Shown: positions 59,586-64,000 of the stretch, one piece after another
Layout: each line of letters begins with the position of its first letter
How positions within the stretch are numbered: the stretch's first letter is position 1
Assembly (NCBI GenBank): GCA_011634665.1
Contig: WAEK01000001.1
Coordinates: 1,627,501 to 1,691,500, forward strand
Reading direction: 5' to 3'
DNA length: 64,000 nt
From: Mortierella sp. BCC40632
Lineage: Eukaryota > Mortierellomycota > Mortierellomycetes > Mortierellales > Mortierellaceae
Translations under genes and position numbers: made by a program
The notes under the pieces: generated by a model
The model's input: the letters and a program-made list of their open reading frames with translations, nothing else
Databases searched by the model: none
Told to the model about the DNA's origin: nothing

Positions 59586-59902
59586 GCAGCTCTAACACTC
59601 TCTGTTACCAACACTCTTATAGAGGATCCGATTCGCGAGGACCCGATTCGCGAGGACCCGATTCACGAGGACACAACGATTACCATGACCATCGCCGTGG
59701 CCCACCTCCTCGATATGGGCGTGGACGCTCTCCCGAGTACTATGGAAGAGACCTATATGACCGTGGATACCGTGGACGTCGACGCTCCCGATCCCCCGAA
59801 CGATATGGAGGCTATCGTGGTCGATCACCTTATGGCTATCGGGGTCGCTCACCCTCGCCCTACTACAGCGGACGTGGTCATTCTCCGGTTCCGTACGGGT
59901 AA
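58734..59902 (+). CDS. SR-type splicing factor with RRM and two CCHC zinc knuckles
   Basis: Five exons: 58734-58773, 58874-58968, 59050-59118, 59223-59458, then 59590 or 59623 to 59902. Both acceptors of exon 5 keep frame; the second gives YCRGSDSRG at the junction and looks more natural. The protein is about 240-250 aa. A proline-rich start leads to an RRM (VYVGHL as RNP2, HGGFAFIEY as RNP1, ending ITVEWSRR). Two zinc knuckles follow: CFLCNQPGHWAKEC and CFKCGEHGHLARYC. The C-terminal part is rich in RGRS/RSRSPE and repeated DSRGP units. The layout is that of RSZ/9G8 splicing regulators, which bind exonic enhancers. The stop at 59900 overlaps a GTAAGT, so a further 3' exon is possible. Confidence 0.88.
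59524..59581. repeat. (CT)n microsatellite at the exon 5 acceptor of the SR gene
   Basis: About 29 CT units forming the polypyrimidine tract just before the first of two possible acceptors. Confidence 0.9.
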
Positions 59903-61308
59903 GTTGTCAGTCCTACTTTGGCTTTTTTTTCTCTTTTATTTTTCCCTTTCCTTTTCGTTTTTTCTTTTTTCTTTTTTTTTTTCTTTTTCTTTTTTTCTTT
60001 CTTTATTTTTTCTTTTTCTTTCTTATCTTTGAAGCCGAGTCATGTCTGTGGAGGAGTACTGCCTGCTTTTCTTTTTGTCAATACCGTTGTGAAGGCGGCA
60101 GCCACGGCTGCAGATCGCATGTCCTTGATAGATGAGGGCTCTATGCAGTAGTCCTAAACGACCTGGATTGACGGGAGACCGGGATCTGGGATGATTTCAA
60201 GAAAAGGAAAAAAAGGAAAAAGGAAAAAGGATAAGGATATGGATAAGGAAAAGGAAAAGGAAAAGGAAAGAAGAAGAGAGAGAAAGAATTGCAAAGCAGA
60301 GCAGGAACAGGGGAAAATGCCGCCTCTCGAGACATTATTATGGAAGAAAGGGAGACTCGTACTTTGTTTGCTTCGTTTTTGTTTCCGCCAAACATGGGGT
60401 CCCTGGGATGGTATACCCAGGTCGTGGACGAATGGTCGAATGTGCGTTCATCTTAACCAACCGACTTTGACGGATTTTTGCTTTCACTTGGAATATTTCC
60501 TCAGGCGAGGAGGACCACCCCCACCTCCACCTCCACCACCACTGTCGTCCCAGCCATCTCAGCGATATGTCTAGGTCGAAACTCAAGTCAAAATCATGTG
60601 ACCTTCTATCTCTTTTTTTTTTTTTTTTTTTTTTTTTTTGGCTGACTCTTCACATGAAATAAAAAAACTCTTTTTCTTGCTCCACCTTTTGCTGTTTTCC
60701 GCACCAAGCTCCTCTCTCCCACTCCCTTGTAGCTTCGCATTCAGCAGAGGCTCTCCCTTCTCCCTCTCCCCACACACATAAACATATCGCCCCGTCAAAG
60801 AAAAAGTGTCCTTTAGCAGAATCTCTGATCAGCTTGTTCATTTGGACGACATTTGCTCCGTCGGTCCTTCTACCCCTGCCGCTGCCGCTGCTGCTCTCCA
60901 CTGGTCCCTTTCTCTACACTCTCTCCGGTCGGCCTCGACTCTCTTTTGACTTTCGGACTCCGGCTTCCTACCCCCGCTGGCCCATTGCTGTCTTGTGCAT
61001 TCTTCAAAATCCTACAAATCTCTTGCTTCATCCTATTCAGATTCTCTCTTTGACTTTTTTTTTTGTTTTTCTTGATTCCGAGAAGACGGCCCAACAAGCA
61101 TCGTTTTCTTTTCTTTTTTACCAATCAAACGCCCACCCGACTTGACCGAACCTTACTTGTTCCTCTGTTCCTATTTTTTCCCGCGCATCTCGGCTTTTTT
61201 CTTCTTTATCTCTCCACTTCTCTTCTCTCCACTCCATAGCACTTTTCTTTTCCTTTTTGTCCTTTCGGATCCTACTCGTTTTTTCTTCTTGTTTCTGTCT
61301 TTATTTGA
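59903..61308. other. Spacer between SR-protein and LEU5 genes
   Basis: 1.4 kb. Left: a T-rich stretch (59920-60030) that would be an intron if the SR gene has another exon, then GGAAAA-type repeats (60200-60270). Poly(T) at 60612-60640. From about 60650 the + strand is C/T-rich to the LEU5 start, the probable promoter and leader. Confidence 0.55.
60612..60640. repeat. Poly(T) run
   Basis: About 29 consecutive T between the SR and LEU5 genes. Confidence 0.9.
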
Positions 61309-64000
61309 ATGGCTACATTATCTTCTTCAAGCTCAAGCCCTGCTTTGAGCGGTCGACTCCAATCTCCTATTGCTTCCACAGGTATCAACACCAGCAACAA
61401 CGTCCTCCAGCAACCGGCTGGGCTCATTGACTCGAATGACAAGGATCTGAGGGGCAGGACAACCTCAGGCATGCTGCTGGGCCAGCATTCAGGGCAGGGA
61501 TCAGGATCCAAGGATGGAGACAGCAAGGTTCTCCATCAGACTGCACAGCACCAGATCAAGGGCACTCGAGATGTAAAGTCGATGGATTACATCCTCAAGA
61601 CGATGCTTGCAGGCGGCATTGCCGGCATCACGGTATGTTCATTGTTCCACCGAGCCCCCCCCCTGATCTCAAAGGAGAGAGAGAAAGAGAAGGGGGGTGG
61701 GGGTAGGGGCGAGAGAAGCCCTCCGCCACCTCTCTCTCTCTTTCTCTGTCTCCCCACATACCTACTACCGGTCCTCCCAGTCAGGCGAGTCAAGAGGCGA
61801 AGAGAGGGGGCCTGATGGAATGGAAAGCGGTCTCGGATTGGAGAAGCAAAGACAAACGGCCAAGAAGGAAGAACAAGAGCAGCAACAGTACTCGCCTCAC
61901 CCGAGGAACACAACACATGCGCAGCTTTTCCTTCTCTTTCTCTCAATCTCTATCTGTCTCTGTGTGTATGTGTGCCGAACTGTACAAAAATGCTCACCGG
62001 CCCAAAGCTTGCCGGTCTCGCCTCTTTTTTCTTTTCCCACACTCGGCCGTCTCCGCACACTGTCACTTTCTCACGCATTCATACCTCTGTCCGGTCCCGG
62101 AGATGGCCAATATCTCATCTGCGACATCCCTATCCCCACCGCCCGTAATGGCTGCACGCCCTTGCATGCTGTCCAGGCGGGTCGGGCTAGAAAGGGGAAA
62201 GATCTGCAGACCAGACTAAAGACTTTTTGAAAAGAGGGAGGGCATGTGATCGGCTGTGGTTCGGCTTGGCCCTGTGGACAATGAGAGAAATCGCTTGATC
62301 CCCGTCTTCCCCACCCGATACTTCCATTTTGGGTTGCCGTAATCAGCCTCTTCTCCGACCGAGCCCTTTCCTTGTCAGTCATTGCTTCTGTTCTCCACAC
62401 ACACACAGACACACACACAGACAGACACATTGACAAACAGACACACAAACACATACACGTACAGATACACACACATTCACACACTCTCTCTCACCTTCCT
62501 TCTCGCAAGAAACGTTTACCCGTCCTTCTCCTTTTCTCTATCTCGGATACTGACGCCTTGTTTTGGTCTACTTTTGTGCATGGATAGGCCAAGACAGCCA
62601 TCGCTCCTCTTGACCGAGTCAAGATCCTGTTCCAGGCAAACAATCCCCAGTTTGAGAAATATGCAGGTACGCAGCACTCCCTAGTCTAGTGGAATTCTTC
62701 TTTGTGGAGTCTTGTTGAGCAACGCTTTGTCGCTACTTCAATTACAGGAACTCCACTTTACCATTTCAGGTGGACTCTCTAGAACGCTGTGTTGTTCACT
62801 TTTACGCAGGACCAACGAGGAACCAGCACTTTACACTGAACAGATATCCCAAAGCACAAAAGTCTTTTGTTTGTAGTAGAACTCGGATAATTTCCCCCCC
62901 ATTCTCTAGTCTACTTTCACAAGCACTGACGCTAAATTCTCTTTTCTTCTTACAGGAACTTGGACTGGAGTGTTCAGAGCAGGACGAGATATTCATAAGA
63001 GCGGAGGCATCCGAGGTCTTTTCCAAGGAAATTCTGCTACCGTCCTCCGAATCTTTCCCTATGCTGCCATCAAGTTTATGGCCTATGAACAGTACCGCAG
63101 TGTATGGAGGGGAAAACGAATTGTTGTTGTTGTTAGAGGCAGGAAAGGACTCGTGGAGGAGTATCAGCTAACAAAGAATTGCCCCCTATATTGTTTTCTT
63201 GGTCACTCTTTTAGTTGCTGATGCCAACGAGAAGAGACGAGACACCTTACAAAAAGCTTGTTGCTGGCTCCTTAGCAGGTAATGAATTGGAATAGAAAGA
63301 CAAAAAGAGAGTGGGAATGACCAGAAACCTCGAAGCATCCACTAACCTAAACAAAACAAACAAACAAAAAAAAAATCGACCTCTAGGTGTTACATCGGTG
63401 CTTTTTACATACCCTCTCGACTTGATCCGAGTCCGTCTCGCCTACGAAACCACAGCTACACCATACAGCGCACTTGTTCACAAGATCTATAATGAGCCAG
63501 CGGGGCAGAGCCGGCCTCGCCACCTGAGCTGGCTACCCGAGTTCCGGATCGCCAACTTTTACCGAGGATTCTTTTGTTCTATCGCAGGCATGATCCCATA
63601 TGCAGGCGTTTCCTTCTTTACACATGATGTGATGCAAGAGTTTTGTCGAGAGTATATCCCCTGGACATTGAAACCAGTTTCGGGCAGTGGACCAGATGGA
63701 GGAGGTACACGACGAGGACGAGGTTTGCCAGACAAGAATGGTGATTATCCTCGACCTGAACTCAAGACAGTAGCTGAATTGGCCTGTGGAGGTATTGCCG
63801 GTGCAGTTGCTCAGACATGTTCGTATCCATTGGAGGTAGTTCGGAGGAAAATGCAGGTGGCAGGTGCATTGGATCCAAGATCGTTTGTGGGAATGAGGGA
63901 GATGGCGCGTCGATTGTATATAGCCAAGGGTTTCCGTGGCTTCTTTGTTGGATTGAGTATCGGATACCTCAAGGTGACGCCTATGATTGCGATTTCGTTT
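61309..64000 (+). CDS. LEU5: Mitochondrial carrier, Leu5/SLC25A16-42 type (3' end beyond window)
   Basis: Exons 61309-61632, 62588-62666, 62956-63101, 63215-63278 and 63387 to the window edge; all phases fit. A Ser/Gly-rich N-terminal extension of about 90 residues precedes the first carrier repeat, [10 protein letters not shown] then [16 protein letters not shown] (the PX[DE]XX[KR] signature PLDRVK). Repeat 2 has [20 protein letters not shown] then IRVRLAYET. Repeat 3 has [20 protein letters not shown] then VRRKMQ. Loop motifs [19 protein letters not shown] and FMAYEQYRS match yeast Leu5, which is needed for coenzyme A accumulation in mitochondria. A charged Gly/Arg-rich insert lies between repeats 2 and 3. 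Intron 1 (955 nt) is much longer than most here. The gene runs off the window before its stop. Confidence 0.93.

Noticed and set aside
1..64000. CRISPR arrays, insertion sequences, long terminal repeats, prokaryotic operons
   Set aside because: No spaced direct repeats, transposase domains or terminal repeats were seen; the gene structures are clearly eukaryotic.

Overview
The window is nuclear DNA from a filamentous fungus, most likely an early-diverging lineage (Mucoromycota in the broad sense, Mortierella-like). This rests on short GT-AG introns with TACTAAC-type branch sites, a GPI-anchored chitin deacetylase, an HSF-type regulator with the NMYGFHK signature, an F-box/LRR protein, SWI/SNF subunits and a Leu5-type mitochondrial carrier. 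There are no bacterial operon features. The taxon is an inference from gene content. Introns and spacers carry many long A/T homopolymers and CT/GA, TG and TTG microsatellites.

Thirteen protein genes can be supported. From left to right they are: an MscL-type mechanosensitive channel (+); a ubiquitin-like/BAG co-chaperone (-, convergent with MscL); a WW-MyTH4-RhoGAP protein (+); an intronless protein with two divergent forkhead-like domains (+); and the SNF2/STH1-type remodelling ATPase (+, 8 exons). A tract of about 19.7 kb (18613-38278) with no recognisable gene follows. After it come an HSF-type transcription factor (+, with an 18-nt micro-exon), a mitochondrial Mtf2-like protein (+), coatomer epsilon (+), an F-box/LRR protein (-), a chitin deacetylase (-), a SWI3/RSC8-type subunit (-), a two-zinc-knuckle SR splicing factor (+, divergent from SWI3) and a LEU5-type carrier (+, cut by the window end). 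I rebuilt exon structures by hand from splice sites and reading-phase continuity; all joins quoted keep frame.

Functional links: SNF2 and SWI3 are catalytic and core subunits of the same class of chromatin remodeller, about 36 kb apart. The RhoGAP, chitin deacetylase and MscL channel all bear on polarised growth, wall or membrane tension. Mtf2-like and LEU5 are mitochondrial. Nothing shows co-regulation of these groups.

A recurring non-coding feature is a pyrimidine-rich sense strand just upstream of start codons (RhoGAP, forkhead, SNF2, HSF, COPE and LEU5 on +; F-box and SWI3 as purine-rich + strand). The gene-free tract contains several such blocks, including one that flips polarity at a GC-box cluster near 32.5 kb. 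This suggests unannotated transcripts or a very long leader for the HSF gene. That idea and the doubled forkhead protein are the observations I find most worth following.
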